NCBI RefSeq assembly: GCF_001563265.1
Contig: NZ_CP005085.1
Coordinates: 434,001 to 498,000, forward strand
DNA: 64,000 bases
Reading direction: 5' to 3'
From: Sphingobium sp. TKS
GTDB lineage: Bacteria > Pseudomonadota > Alphaproteobacteria > Sphingomonadales > Sphingomonadaceae
The position numbers and the translations under genes were made by a program. Under the pieces are notes generated by a model. That model was given only the letters and a program-made list of their open reading frames with translations. It searched no databases and had not been told where the DNA came from. Each line of letters starts with the position of its first letter. Positions within the stretch are counted from its first letter, which is position 1. Below, piece after piece: positions 1-8,292 of this stretch.

Positions 1-500
1 CGGGCCTCGGTGGCCTTCAATCCCTTGTAGACGGTGACGCCCGCGCAGAGGATCGGCGCAATGTCGAGGAAGTCGACATTGTCGGGAAGGTGACCAACAT
101 AGTTGGGATCGGCGAGGACATATTCGGCAAAGCTGCCATTGACCGAATAGCCGGTGTTCTGCTGTTCGTGGCAAAGCGTCTCCCAGCCACCCAGGCAATG
201 CACGCAATGCCCGCAGGCGGTGTAGAGCCAGGGCACGCCGACCCGGTCGCCTTCCTTCACATGGGTGACGCCCGCACCGACGGCGGCGACATGCCCGACG
301 CCTTCATGGCCAGGAATGAAGGGCGGGTTGGGTTTGACCGGCCAGTCCCCTTCTGCCGCGTGCAGGTCGGTATGGCACACGCCGGTTGCCGCAATCTTGA
401 CCAGGATCTGCCCGGGGCCGACCGTCGGGATCGGCGCGTCCTCGATGACCAGGGGCTTGCCGAATTCGCGGACGACCGCCGCCTTCATGGTTTTCGCCAT
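1..500 (-). CDS. adhP: Zinc-dependent alcohol dehydrogenase, N-terminal part (3' end outside window)
   Basis: This is the first 166 codons of a cytosolic NAD-dependent alcohol dehydrogenase (AdhP type) that interconverts primary alcohols and aldehydes. The catalytic-zinc region reads GVCHTDLH followed by GHEGVG, and the structural-zinc loop has four cysteines in the pattern CGHCVHC plus LC. The chosen ATG gives [10 protein letters not shown] and has AGGAG upstream; a second in-frame ATG lies four codons later. It lies 26 bp downstream of an aldehyde dehydrogenase on the same strand, so the pair probably oxidises an alcohol to its acid. The NAD-binding Rossmann half lies beyond position 1. The family assignment is secure; the substrate is not known. 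Confidence 0.93.
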   Translation of the reverse strand, partial: MAKTMKAAVVREFGKPLVIEDAPIPTVGPGQILVKIAATGVCHTDLHAAEGDWPVKPNPPFIPGHEGVGHVAAVGAGVTHVKEGDRVGVPWLYTACGHCVHCLGGWETLCHEQQNTGYSVNGSFAEYVLADPNYVGHLPDNVDFLDIAPILCAGVTVYKGLKATEA

Positions 501-526
501 GTCCGTTTCTCCTTTTGAGCGAGGGG

Positions 527-2047
527 TCAGAACAGGCCGAGCGCGTGCTCGTCATAGGAGACGAGCAGGTTCTTGGTCTGCTGATAATGGTCGAGCATCA
601 TCCGGTGATTTTCACGCCCGAAGCCCGACGCCTTGTATCCGCCGAAGGCGGCATGGGCGGGGTACTGGTGATAGCAGTTGGTCCAGACCCGCCCGGCCTC
701 GATCGCGCGGCCCAGACGGTAGGCGGTGTTGCCGCTCCGGGTCCAGACGCCCGCGCCAAGACCGTAGGCGGTGTCGTTGGCAAGTGCGATCGCCTCCTCG
801 ACCGTCTTGAAGGTGGTGACCGCCAGGACGGGACCGAAGATCTCCTCCTGGAAGATGCGCATGTGGTTCTGACCCACGAACACGGTCGGCTGTACGAAAT
901 AGCCCTGGTCGAGCGCACCGCCCGGCAGCGCCTTGGCGCCACCGACCAGACACTGCGCGCCCTCGGCCTTGCCGATATCGATATAGCCCAGGATCTTGTG
1001 GAGCTGGTCCTCCGACGCCTGCGCGCCGACCTGGACCGAGGGGTCGAGCGGATCGCCCTGGCGGATCGCGGCGACGCGCGCCACGGCGCGCTCGATGAAG
1101 CGATCGAAGATCGACTCATGGATCAGCGCGCGCGACGGGCAGGTGCAGACCTCGCCCTTGTTGAACGCGAACAGCGTGAAGCCTTCGAGCGCCTTGTCGA
1201 AGAAGGCATCGTCCTCGTCGAGCACGTCCGCCATGAAGATGTTGGGCGACTTGCCGCCAAGCTCCATCGTCTGGGGGATCAGATGGTCGGCGGCCGCATG
1301 CATGATCTGCTTGCCGGTGACGGTCTCGCCGGTGAACGAGACCTTGGCGATGCGCGGATTGGCGGCGATCGCCTGGCCGACGGTCCGTCCCGGGCCGGTG
1401 ACGACATTGAGCACGCCGGGCGGCAGGATGTCGGCGGTGAGCTCGGCGAACATCAGCAAGGTGAGCGGCGTCTGGGATGCGGGCTTGATGACGGTGCAGT
1501 TGCCCGCCGCCAGCGCCGGGGCGATCTTCCACGCCGCCATCAGCAGCGGGAAGTTCCACGGGATGATCTGGCCGACGACGCCAAGCGGCTCGCGAAAATG
1601 ATAGGCGATGGTGTCGGCATCGATCGTCGAGATCCCGCCTTCCTCGGCCCGGATGCAGCCGGCGAAATAGCGGAAATGGTCGATCGCGAGCGGAACGTCG
1701 GCAGCGCGCGTCTCGCGGATCGGCTTGCCGTTGTCGATCGTCTCGGCAAGCGCCAGCAACTCCATATTATCCTCGAGCCGGTCGGCGACGCGATTGAGAA
1801 TCCTGGCGCGGTCGGCGGGCGAGATCCTTGCCCATTGATCCTTGGCGGCGTGCGCCGCATCGAGCGCGCGCTCGACATCTTCCGGCGTCGACAGCGCAAA
1901 CTCGGCGATCTGGGCGCCATTGATCGGGCTCGTGTCCGCGAAATACTCGCCGCTCGCTGGAGCGCTCCATCGACCACCGATGAAATTATCATAGCGGTGT
2001 CGGAAGGACGCCGCAGCATTGATGGTCCCGATCGCCTTCTCGAACAT
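527..2047 (-). CDS. NAD-dependent aldehyde dehydrogenase (ExaC/AcoD-like)
   Basis: This 506-residue protein is a full-length cytosolic aldehyde dehydrogenase that oxidises aldehydes to carboxylic acids with NAD(P). The glutamate motif [10 protein letters not shown] and the catalytic cysteine segment [13 protein letters not shown] are both intact. The length and the C-terminal ending YDEHALGLF fit the acetaldehyde dehydrogenase subgroup that includes ExaC. The start has GGAGA a few bases upstream. It is the first gene of a minus-strand pair with the alcohol dehydrogenase, which fits removal of the aldehyde made by that enzyme. In other bacteria this subgroup is often controlled by a sigma-54 activator, but I found neither such a regulator nor a clear -24/-12 promoter here. 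Confidence 0.93.
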   Translation of the reverse strand: MFEKAIGTINAAASFRHRYDNFIGGRWSAPASGEYFADTSPINGAQIAEFALSTPEDVERALDAAHAAKDQWARISPADRARILNRVADRLEDNMELLALAETIDNGKPIRETRAADVPLAIDHFRYFAGCIRAEEGGISTIDADTIAYHFREPLGVVGQIIPWNFPLLMAAWKIAPALAAGNCTVIKPASQTPLTLLMFAELTADILPPGVLNVVTGPGRTVGQAIAANPRIAKVSFTGETVTGKQIMHAAADHLIPQTMELGGKSPNIFMADVLDEDDAFFDKALEGFTLFAFNKGEVCTCPSRALIHESIFDRFIERAVARVAAIRQGDPLDPSVQVGAQASEDQLHKILGYIDIGKAEGAQCLVGGAKALPGGALDQGYFVQPTVFVGQNHMRIFQEEIFGPVLAVTTFKTVEEAIALANDTAYGLGAGVWTRSGNTAYRLGRAIEAGRVWTNCYHQYPAHAAFGGYKASGFGRENHRMMLDHYQQTKNLLVSYDEHALGLF

Positions 2048-2426
2048 CGCCTGTCTCCATCTTTACCGATGCCTGATGAAGTAGGCCTTCTGATGAGACG
2101 GCCTATAAGTAAGTTCCGCAGACAAAAATCAGGCAGAGTTTTTACGAAGCGCCAGGCTGGACACGCAAAAGAAGCCGATGATTTTCTCATCAGCTCATAG
2201 ATTATCTCGTCGCCTAAGCAGGCAATGGCTCTCGCCATTCAATCGCGGCGCAGAGGTCACTGAAGTTGATCCGGCCATGCTTGGTCGGACCTCTTAATCG
2301 TAAGCGCGGACCCGCAGCTCGGTGCCAACTCCTGGAGCTTTACGCATCGCGGGCTCCTCTCTCTCGCGGTGGACGCCTGCTTCTCGTTATGAAATCCTAG
2401 AAACTTGGAACACCTCTTGAAGAACA
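2048..2426. other. Intergenic region upstream of the aldehyde dehydrogenase
   Basis: This stretch of about 380 bp separates the alcohol/aldehyde dehydrogenase pair from the copper block. Bases 2090-2200 are visibly AT-richer than the flanks and should contain the promoter of the minus-strand dehydrogenase operon, but no convincing -35/-10 or sigma-54 pair was found. On the minus strand a 17-codon frame near 2345-2290 starts with MRKAPG after a GGAG-like site; it is too short to call. No RNA gene or repeat was recognised. Confidence 0.4.
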
Positions 2427-2453
2427 GGCCCGCCGCGGGGGCAGCGGCGGGCC
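2427..2453 (-). terminator. GC-rich hairpin, probable terminator of the 2490-2891 gene
   Basis: Two perfect 10-base arms (GGCCCGCCGC and its complement) enclose a 7-base loop. The hairpin starts about 35 bp past the stop codon of the upstream minus-strand gene. There is no strong T run after the stem, so intrinsic termination is likely but not certain. Confidence 0.55.
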
Positions 2454-2489
2454 CTCAGCCCCAGGGGTCTGTTCTCGGGGCTGGAAACC

Positions 2490-2891
2490 TCACATGTCGC
2501 TCATCGGCTTGTCGGCCATAGGCGTGGCCGGTTTCTTCTTGGCGGCCGGCTTTGCCTTTTTCATCGGCATCTTGCAGCAACCGCTCTTGGGCTTGCCAGC
2601 CTTGCTCGAACCGCTCCCCTGCGACGAGCCACCAGACATTCCGGCCATGCCCGCAGCGCCCTGCTGGCCTTGCGGCTTCTGCATGCCGGCTTGGTGATCC
2701 TGCATCATTTGGTCGTGCATCTGCTGCCCTCCATGATCCATCCCCTGCTGATGGGCATGGGCGGTGGATGGCTTCGGCTGCGCAGGGGCGTGCTGGGGCG
2801 CGGCGGGTGCCGATTGCGCCAGACCCGCGCCAGCGAAGTTCAGGGTCGCCAGGCAGCCGATCGCGCCGACTAGAAGTTTCGTCTTTCGCAT
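2490..2891 (-). CDS. Secreted Met/His/Gln-rich small protein, copper cluster
   Basis: This protein of about 133 residues starts with a clear signal peptide (MRKTKLLVGAIG..., predicted cleavage after GLAQ) and should be periplasmic. The mature part is low complexity, with many HQ, GM and QM pairs (for example HAHQQGMDHGGQQMHDQMM) and a C-terminal SGCCKMPMKK segment before a Lys/Pro-rich tail. Such Met, His and Cys clusters are typical of proteins that bind Cu(I) or Ag(I) in the periplasm. I chose the ATG at 2891 because GGAG lies 7 bases upstream; an ATG at 2906 with AAGGA at 6 bases is equally possible. The exact family was not recognised, so metal binding is an inference from composition and context. 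Confidence 0.7.
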   Translation of the reverse strand: MRKTKLLVGAIGCLATLNFAGAGLAQSAPAAPQHAPAQPKPSTAHAHQQGMDHGGQQMHDQMMQDHQAGMQKPQGQQGAAGMAGMSGGSSQGSGSSKAGKPKSGCCKMPMKKAKPAAKKKPATPMADKPMSDM

Positions 2892-2982
2892 TGTGGTTCT
2901 CCGCATGATGAGTCCTTGCCCGATCGCCGTTTGCGACCGCGACCATACCGACCCCTCATGCGGGCTTGGCCCTTTGGTCTGA

Positions 2983-2998
2983 ATACGTAAGTTACGAA
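2983..2998 (-). promoter_or_regulatory. Candidate regulatory motif, copy 1 (ATACGTA-N5-CGAA)
   Basis: The 16-mer ATACGTAAGTTACGAA lies about 92 bp upstream of the start at 2891. A copy matching 13 of 16 bases sits 108 bp upstream of the next minus-strand gene (3623-3638), and a weaker copy sits upstream of the gene ending at 9131 (9584-9599). The shared orientation and similar distance to the start codon suggest a promoter element or an operator of a metal-responsive regulator. The regulator is not identified. Confidence 0.4.
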
Positions 2999-3043
2999 TC
3001 CGCACTGGATCAGGACTGGCAGGCCCGCGATCTTGCGGGCGAA

Positions 3044-3062
3044 ACCATGGTCCAAGGGTCCA
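3044..3062 (-). promoter_or_regulatory. Possible MerR-type operator, second copy
   Basis: This site shares the string CCATGGTCCA and a following GGGTC with the operator at 9003-9034. On the minus strand it reads TGGACC as a possible -35, then CTTGGACCATGG. No good -10 hexamer lies at the expected 19-20 bp, so it may be a binding site without its own promoter. Confidence 0.3.
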
Positions 3063-3224
3063 GCGGATTCATGACTGCATCGCATTAAAGCTCGTGCAGA
3101 CCTTTATTCTGAAACGCAATTGGCCCGCCGGGGAAACGGCGGACCAACGTTGCGGCCCGGTCAAACGATACCAACGCCTTGTATGGTGAGGCTTTGATCA
3201 ACCGACCTCTGATGGGCTTTTGGT

Positions 3225-3515
3225 TCAGCACCCCCCGCCCGACCGATGCGACATGTCAGAAGCCCCCTCCTGGCTCCCCGATTCCCGCATGGCCATCCGG
3301 TGGCCTCGCATCATCTCACCGTGCATCTGGTCCTTGCCGTGCCGCATGCCCTCCATATGGGCCGTGCCGGACTGAGCCGGCGCAGGCTTGGCCTTGAGCG
3401 TCTCCTCGAGATCCGGCATGTCCGACGGCATGCCATCGGCGAGAACAGGCCCGGCACCGAGGGCAAGGAGGCCGAGGGCTGCGAGCGAAGTGATAACTAC
3501 CGTTTTCTTGCGCAC
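3225..3515 (-). CDS. Secreted Met/His-rich small protein, copper cluster
   Basis: This is a 96-residue protein with a GTG start, chosen because AAGGA lies 7 bases upstream and because the product then begins with a clean signal peptide (RKKTVVITSLAALGLLALG, cleaved after VLA). The mature region carries HMEGMRHGKDQMHGEMMRGHRM, a Met/His pattern typical of periplasmic copper or silver ligands, and ends in GGGC. Longer in-frame starts upstream would add a Ser/Arg-rich stretch with no signal peptide. It resembles the 2490-2891 product in style but not in detail, so the two look like parallel metal buffers. No named family was recognised. Confidence 0.65.
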   Translation of the reverse strand: MRKKTVVITSLAALGLLALGAGPVLADGMPSDMPDLEETLKAKPAPAQSGTAHMEGMRHGKDQMHGEMMRGHRMAMRESGSQEGASDMSHRSGGGC

Positions 3516-3622
3516 TATCGATTCCTTCAAGTCTGGTTTCCGTTCGACCGGCTTCAGATCCGGTCGTTTCTCGCTCCTCCGGGAGCTTGCCCTTGAGATG
3601 GTATCGGTCCTGACCCGGCAGT

Positions 3623-3638
3623 ATACGTAATATGCGAA
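3623..3638 (-). promoter_or_regulatory. Candidate regulatory motif, copy 2 (ATACGTA-N5-CGAA)
   Basis: The sequence ATACGTAATATGCGAA matches copy 1 at 13 of 16 positions. It lies 108 bp upstream of the GTG start at 3515 and only 8 bp past the stop of the DUF326 gene, so it could give the small downstream gene its own promoter inside the larger operon. Confidence 0.4.
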
Positions 3639-3646
3639 GCGGGTGG

Positions 3647-4084
3647 TCAGCCGGTCATGTCCGCCATCATTCGGCAGCTCGCCGCGCATTTCTTGCAGGT
3701 GGCCGAGCAACGCGCGATCCGCTGGTCCTCGCTATGACGCCCGCATTCCTCGGCGCAGCGCTCGCAAGCATCGGCGCAGGCGCGGCACAGGATGCGGTGC
3801 AGAGCCGATTCCCGCAGCATCGAGTTGGCTGTCGCCTGGCACAGTTCCGCACAGTCGTTCAGCATGGCGATCAACGACGCGCTCGCCAGCGCGCTGCTTT
3901 GCTTCGTCAGCCAGGCGGCGGTTTCGAGGCACATGCGGTGTGAAGCCAGGCAATCGTCGATGCAGTCCGTCATCGACATCGCCATCCCTTCCATTCGATG
4001 CTGCTGCCCCGCCGCCGGCGCAGCCAGCGTTCCGGCGGCGGCAAGGCCGGCGCCCGCCATCAGCAATTCGCGTCTCTCGATCAT
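3647..4084 (-). CDS. DUF326 four-helix-bundle cysteine-rich protein (Csp-like copper storage)
   Basis: This 145-residue protein has 14 cysteines in CxxxC-type spacings (TDCIDDC, NDCAELC, LCRACADACERCAEEC, RCSATCKKC), the hallmark of DUF326 copper storage proteins whose four-helix bundle is lined with Cys and binds many Cu(I) ions. The N-terminus IERRELLMAGAGLAAAG looks like a twin-arginine signal, which fits the exported Csp1 type, and a Met-rich linker (MEGMAMSM) follows. The start at 4084 has GGAGG 7 bases upstream. It sits in the copper operon, 17 bp from the DUF1622 gene. The fold assignment is confident; Cu(I) storage is known for the family and inferred here. Confidence 0.85.
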   Translation of the reverse strand: MIERRELLMAGAGLAAAGTLAAPAAGQQHRMEGMAMSMTDCIDDCLASHRMCLETAAWLTKQSSALASASLIAMLNDCAELCQATANSMLRESALHRILCRACADACERCAEECGRHSEDQRIARCSATCKKCAASCRMMADMTG

Positions 4085-4101
4085 CATGCACCCTCCATCG
4101 G

Positions 4102-4545
4102 CTATCCCTTGCGCGGTGTGCCGCATCCGGCGGCCTCAGCCGTCGCCGGCGACCCATCCGACGCCGCACGCGCCTTCTCCCGCGCCATCCGGGTTTCCTC
4201 CCAGGGCCAGTGACCGTTGATCTCGACCCCGAGCGAGATGCTCAGGAAGGTCCGCACCAGCACAAGCCCGGCCAGCACGATGAGATCGTCGAGCGTCGGG
4301 TTGATCACCAGCGACTTGACGATGTCGCCGGCGACCAGAAATTCCAGGCCGAGCAGGATGCTGCGGCCGAGCGCCGAGCGGAACGTGCTATAGGCCTCGG
4401 TTCGGTCGCCCGCCCTCGCCCGCCGCGCAAACAGAAAGGTTGCGAGCCCCGCGCCGACCAGGATGGTCAGCGTGCCCGCCAGTTCCAGGCCGATCACGGC
4501 GAGCCGGAAGAAGGCGCTCAGCCAGTCGGCCTCAATGGTGATCAT
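4102..4545 (-). CDS. DUF1622 family inner-membrane protein
   Basis: This 147-residue membrane protein matches the DUF1622 family by layout: a short N-terminus (MITIEADW), a first hydrophobic segment at about residues 12-40, a second around 62-80 and a third around 87-106, with the basic stretch FARRARAG between the first two. Its role is unknown. The start overlaps the end of the seven-heme cytochrome gene by 14 bp, so the two are translationally linked. That coupling suggests it works with the redox proteins, perhaps as a membrane partner, but nothing in its sequence shows metal or heme ligands. Confidence 0.75.
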   Translation of the reverse strand: MITIEADWLSAFFRLAVIGLELAGTLTILVGAGLATFLFARRARAGDRTEAYSTFRSALGRSILLGLEFLVAGDIVKSLVINPTLDDLIVLAGLVLVRTFLSISLGVEINGHWPWEETRMAREKARAASDGSPATAEAAGCGTPRKG

Positions 4546-5254
4546 ACCAGCCTCGCTTGCGGATATTGTTGAAGCTGTCGGTGGCGTGACAGGCATAGCA
4601 TTGGTCGACGCGCGCCTTCGATCCGGCTGCGCGCTGCGAGACCATGCTGAAATGCTCCATGAAGTGACTGGGCGGCGCCTTATGGCACTCGGCGCACTGC
4701 GTCGAATTGACCGATGGATGGCGGTAATTGGCGATCTTCCAGCTGTCGGTCTTGTGGCAGCTCGCGCAGTCGGTGCCGAACAGGCCCTGGTGCGGATCGC
4801 GGAACGCATGGCAGCTCGCGCAATTGAGCGCGGTCTCGGGGGTCAGGCTTCGAGTGTTTGTCGACATGCCCGCCAAAGGCTGCCGCCACTTCGCCATGTC
4901 GAGCAACGCGGCGTGATCCATGCGGATGATGCCGCGCTCTCCCTCATGTTCGACGTGGCAGGAGGTGCACTGCGTCGCTTTCGCGTGGAACTGCGTCGAC
5001 TGCTTCGTCCCGAAATCGGTGCCCGCATGGCAGGTGAGACAGGTCCGGGTTTCGACGCCCTTGCCCGGCGTGTGGCAGGCCGTGCATTGGCCGGCAAAGG
5101 ACTGGTGCGCGCTCGAGAGCGGGCCGGGCGAGACGAGCTGCGCCACCAGGCCGGCATCCCTCGGCGCGTCCGATCGCATCCGGATCGCGACCGCGGCGAC
5201 CATCACCAGCAGGGCTGCGATGAAGACGGCGTAGGAAAGACGCTGCCAGCTCAT
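4532..5254 (-). CDS. Membrane-anchored seven-heme cytochrome c (cytochrome c3/NapC-like)
   Basis: This protein of about 240 residues has one N-terminal hydrophobic anchor (residues 8-25) and then seven CxxCH heme c sites: CTACH, CLTCH, CTSCH, CASCH, CASCH, CAECH and CYACH. Extra histidines such as QFHAK, VEHEG and MDHAA can serve as distal ligands. It should face the periplasm and carry electrons. The start ATG overlaps the stop of the b-type cytochrome gene as ATGA, so it is translated with it. Its place directly after a cytosolic reductase and a b-type cytochrome suggests that it receives their electrons. The terminal acceptor is unknown; reduction of a metal such as Cu(II) is only a hypothesis. 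Confidence 0.88.
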   Translation of the reverse strand: MSWQRLSYAVFIAALLVMVAAVAIRMRSDAPRDAGLVAQLVSPGPLSSAHQSFAGQCTACHTPGKGVETRTCLTCHAGTDFGTKQSTQFHAKATQCTSCHVEHEGERGIIRMDHAALLDMAKWRQPLAGMSTNTRSLTPETALNCASCHAFRDPHQGLFGTDCASCHKTDSWKIANYRHPSVNSTQCAECHKAPPSHFMEHFSMVSQRAAGSKARVDQCYACHATDSFNNIRKRGWYDHH

Positions 5255-5979
5255 AGCCAGCGCAGCCCGTAATAGATCGCCGCGCCGACGTGGAGCGCGA
5301 GCAGCGCGAAGATGAGACAGCCCAGCAGGATGTGCAGGAACCGCCACCGCGCGAACAGGGTGTTGGTTGCCTCTTCGGCACGGATCGCGAATTCGGTATC
5401 GGCCAGCGCTGCGGCGATCCCCGCCTTGTCCTGGGGGCGCTGGCCCGCGGACGCATCCCCGGCGACGAACAGATAGCGCTTCCAGCCCGACAGCGGCGGG
5501 GCTGCGGTATCGGCCTGCGTCGGCGCCGCCGGCTCCTCGAGGAAGGCGGCGCGAAGCGAGGCCAGTTCTGACCTGCGTCCGCGCAGCGCCCGACCAAGCT
5601 GGGCAAGCAGGTAGCGGCCGATGAAGCCGGTGATGACCGTCATCAGCAGGAGGACGGTCAGAAGCAGGCCGACCGGGCTTTCGAGCTTGTGCGCGGCGTG
5701 GACCAGACCCAGGATCGGCGCCAGCACGCCGGCATAGATGTGGATGGCGAGCAGGGTTGGCTTGCTGACGACCCGGGAGAGCGCCTTGTCGACCCAGGCG
5801 ATGTGCTTGGCCGCGACATAAGGAAGCGTCAGCAGCATCAGCACGAGCGCTGCGATCCCGATGATCCCGCCGGCCAGGCTACCCGGAAAGCGGGGCGACA
5901 CATGCACGAGATAGCCGAACGGGAACAGCAGCAGGAACGCGACCAGCAGGCCCACGGCAATGTCGCTGCGTTCGCGCAT
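5251..5979 (-). CDS. b-type cytochrome, four to five TM helices (cytochrome b561/ferric reductase-like)
   Basis: This 242-residue membrane protein has hydrophobic segments at about residues 8-26, 36-58, 76-95, 104-127 and 212-238. Histidines within or next to helices (H80, H94, H97, H216, H230) are placed so that two heme b groups could be bound across the membrane. A long loop (about 130-205) lies between the last two helices. The start overlaps the preceding stop as TGATG, and its own stop overlaps the multiheme gene. It is therefore the middle of a three-gene redox unit and probably moves electrons across the inner membrane. The family name is uncertain; heme ligation is inferred from His placement. 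Confidence 0.75.
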   Translation of the reverse strand: MRERSDIAVGLLVAFLLLFPFGYLVHVSPRFPGSLAGGIIGIAALVLMLLTLPYVAAKHIAWVDKALSRVVSKPTLLAIHIYAGVLAPILGLVHAAHKLESPVGLLLTVLLLMTVITGFIGRYLLAQLGRALRGRRSELASLRAAFLEEPAAPTQADTAAPPLSGWKRYLFVAGDASAGQRPQDKAGIAAALADTEFAIRAEEATNTLFARWRFLHILLGCLIFALLALHVGAAIYYGLRWL

Positions 5980-7895
5980 CAGGCTTCGACCACGAGCGGC
6001 GTGCCCGTCCCCTTCGCCTGGCACGCGAGCACATAGCCTTGCGCCTTGTCGGCGGGCGCAAGGCCGGATTCGACCTCCATCGTCACTTCGCCCTGCAGCA
6101 GCTTGACCACGCAGGCGCCGCATGTGCCCGCACGGCATGCATAGGGGATCTCGACGCCCGCGCCCTCGGCCGCCTCCAGCACGGTCTCGTCCGCGGGCAA
6201 GGCCGCCGACACCCCCGACACGGAGAAGGTCACCGTGCTCGGCGCCACCTCGGCGCTCGGGGCCGGCTTATCCGCTGGCGGGGGCGCGGGCTTGACCTCG
6301 AGATCCTCGTGGTCGGCCGGCAGCGAGGCCGGACCGAACGCCTCGGTGTGCAGCTGCGCGTCGGGGACGCCGAGTTCCGCCAGCACGCCGCGCATCGCGC
6401 CCATCATCGCCGGCGGGCCGCACATATGGATGCGCCGGCTCGCGATCTCCGGCACCGCGGCCAGGATCATCTCGCGCGTGATCGGCCCTTCGGGGCCCAT
6501 CCAGACGGTGCCGGGCGCGCGCTGCATCGCGGCGACGACATGGAGGTTGGGAAAACGGCGTTCGAGCCGCTCGAGCTCGTCGCGGAACACGAATTCCTCG
6601 GTCGACCGTGCGCCGTAGAAGAAGAAGATATCACCCTTCCACGCGGTGTCGGTGAGATAGCGCAGCACCGACATCATCGGGGTGATGCCGACCCCGCCCG
6701 CGATCAGCACGATGCTCTGGGCATCCGTTCCCGTGAAGGTGAAGGCGCCGAACGGTCCGCTGACCTTCAGCAGATCGTCGGCGACGACCTTGTCGTGCAG
6801 GTATCGCGAGACCACGCCCTGCTCCTCGCGCTTGACCGTCAGTTCGACATAGGCCCGCTGGGTCGGCGAAGAGGCGATCGTGTAGGAACGGCGCGCGGTC
6901 TTGCCCGCTTCGGGCTCTACCTCGACCTGCAGGAACTGGCCCGGCAGGAAGTCGAACGGCAGCCGGTCGGCGGTCGGGTCCGCGAGCCGGAAGGTCAGCA
7001 CGCTCGGCGTCTCTCGCACGATCTGGACCACGCGCAGCTGCCCCGCCCAGCTTTTGGGCTTGCGCAGCGACGCCCCAGCGGGTGCGGCCGCATTGCTCGG
7101 CGCGAGCCCGGCGCTGTCGGCAACGGGTGCAGGCGCGGGCGCAACCCTGGTAGCGGGAGGGGCAGCCTTCGGCTCCGGCTTTGCTGGAACCTTGGCGGTG
7201 GCGACACCGCCGGCGATCGCCCCGATCCGCCGCAGGCGGAAGATCTGCAGCGCGATAAGCGTGGCGCTCACCAGCCCCAGGAACAGCATGAGAAGGAGGT
7301 GCGAGGGCGAGATGCCGAACCAGTGATCGGCATGGCCGGGCGCGGCCTGGTCGATGTCGAGCTGATCGCGCAGCCAGGCAAGCCCGACCTCCCGGGGCGG
7401 CTGCAAGCCCCCGATCGCGCCCTGCGCGGCGGTGCCGGAGCGGAACAGGTCGGTTCCCTCGCGCAGGCGCCGCGCCGCATCGAGCCGGGCCGAGACCGTG
7501 GTCGCACGCGCGCCGTCGGCCGAGGCGGCGTTGATCATCGCCAGACCCGTGCTTACCCGTTCGCCGGCCTGCGCAGCGACCCGCTGCCTTGCCGCTTCGT
7601 CAAGCGCGGGAAAGGCGAGCAGCTGCGAGATGAAGCCGGTCCGGCGCGATTCGTGGCCGTGCTCATTCTCCCCTTCCCCATTGATCATGCGATCCATCAT
7701 GGGGTTCATCATCTTCGCCATGTCCGACGACCCCGGCTCTGCCGGTGCGGACATGCCCCCGCCGGCCGGCATGCCTGCGCCATGATGCGCGGCATGATCC
7801 TCGCCCTCCTGCGCGCCCGCGCTCGCGGACAGGCTGAGAGCGATTGCGCAGCCGAGGCTCAAGCGTCGAAGGCTGATCCGCCTGGACATCCTCAT
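5979..7895 (-). CDS. Membrane-tethered NAD(P)H:FAD/2Fe-2S reductase with Met/His-rich periplasmic N-domain
   Basis: This 638-residue fusion has a signal peptide (1-28), a periplasmic part of about 170 residues opening with HAAHHGAGM and KMMNPMMDRM, a TM helix (about 199-219), and an Ala/Pro linker. A ferredoxin-reductase module follows: FAD motif RSYTIASSP at 336-344, NAD(P) motif GGVGITPM at 400-407 and a CGPPAMM segment. The C-terminus is a plant-type 2Fe-2S ferredoxin with Cys 587, 592, 595 and 625. The topology puts the reductase in the cytosol and the metal-binding-looking domain in the periplasm. Its stop overlaps the b-type cytochrome start, so electrons likely flow from NAD(P)H to that protein. 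The N-terminal domain family is unrecognised. Confidence 0.85.
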   Translation of the reverse strand: MRMSRRISLRRLSLGCAIALSLSASAGAQEGEDHAAHHGAGMPAGGGMSAPAEPGSSDMAKMMNPMMDRMINGEGENEHGHESRRTGFISQLLAFPALDEAARQRVAAQAGERVSTGLAMINAASADGARATTVSARLDAARRLREGTDLFRSGTAAQGAIGGLQPPREVGLAWLRDQLDIDQAAPGHADHWFGISPSHLLLMLFLGLVSATLIALQIFRLRRIGAIAGGVATAKVPAKPEPKAAPPATRVAPAPAPVADSAGLAPSNAAAPAGASLRKPKSWAGQLRVVQIVRETPSVLTFRLADPTADRLPFDFLPGQFLQVEVEPEAGKTARRSYTIASSPTQRAYVELTVKREEQGVVSRYLHDKVVADDLLKVSGPFGAFTFTGTDAQSIVLIAGGVGITPMMSVLRYLTDTAWKGDIFFFYGARSTEEFVFRDELERLERRFPNLHVVAAMQRAPGTVWMGPEGPITREMILAAVPEIASRRIHMCGPPAMMGAMRGVLAELGVPDAQLHTEAFGPASLPADHEDLEVKPAPPPADKPAPSAEVAPSTVTFSVSGVSAALPADETVLEAAEGAGVEIPYACRAGTCGACVVKLLQGEVTMEVESGLAPADKAQGYVLACQAKGTGTPLVVEA

Positions 7896-7912
7896 CCCCT
7901 TAGTGTGCGAGC

Positions 7913-8233
7913 CTACATATCCTTCATCGGCATCGCCGCATTGCCCGGCGCGGGATCGGGTGCCGGCGCGGTCTGGTTGCCGGCCCCGGCGCGCATCGCG
8001 TCATGGTCCATCGCCTGACGGTGATGCCGCTCCATCTCGGCCTGGTTGCTCATCGCGTCCATCGGCGCCGCGTCTGCAGCGTTGCCGCTGTCGGTCAGGA
8101 CCGGGGTGGCGGCGACGCTGTTCGCCGCGGGCGGCACCGTCTGGTCGGCCTGGCGGTCGCAGCCCGAAAGCGCGAGCGCCAGCAACAGGCTTCCGCCGAC
8201 AAGTGGAAGGGCTTTCTTCGCATGGTCGATCAT
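7913..8233 (-). CDS. Met/His-rich lipoprotein, copper cluster
   Basis: This 106-residue protein starts at an ATG with AAGGAG 8 bases upstream. It has a lipoprotein signal ending in LALALSGC, so it should be lipid-anchored. The mature part is rich in Ala, Asp and Met with clusters such as MDAMSNQAEMERHHRQAMDH, and it ends PMKDM. Composition and position between the small lipoprotein and the reductase gene (17 bp gap) suggest metal binding in the periplasm. No named family was recognised. Confidence 0.7.
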   Translation of the reverse strand: MIDHAKKALPLVGGSLLLALALSGCDRQADQTVPPAANSVAATPVLTDSGNAADAAPMDAMSNQAEMERHHRQAMDHDAMRAGAGNQTAPAPDPAPGNAAMPMKDM

Positions 8234-8292
8234 GGCTTTGCTCCTTGGCTTGAAAACTGTGTCCGGGCGCCATCCCTGGCGTCCGGACCGGC

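Noticed and set aside
515..2200. 561-residue open frame on the plus strand opposite the aldehyde dehydrogenase
   Set aside because: It is the antisense shadow of a well-conserved gene in GC-rich DNA; composition is Arg/Asp-rich with no recognisable motif and no ribosome site.
3122..3145. Hairpin GGCCCGCCG/CGGCGGACC after the 3225-3515 gene as a terminator
   Set aside because: One mismatch in the stem and no T run; it is too weak to list as a terminator.
6039..8018. 659-residue plus-strand frame opposite the reductase gene
   Set aside because: Shadow of the FAD/2Fe-2S reductase gene, which has complete motifs on the minus strand.
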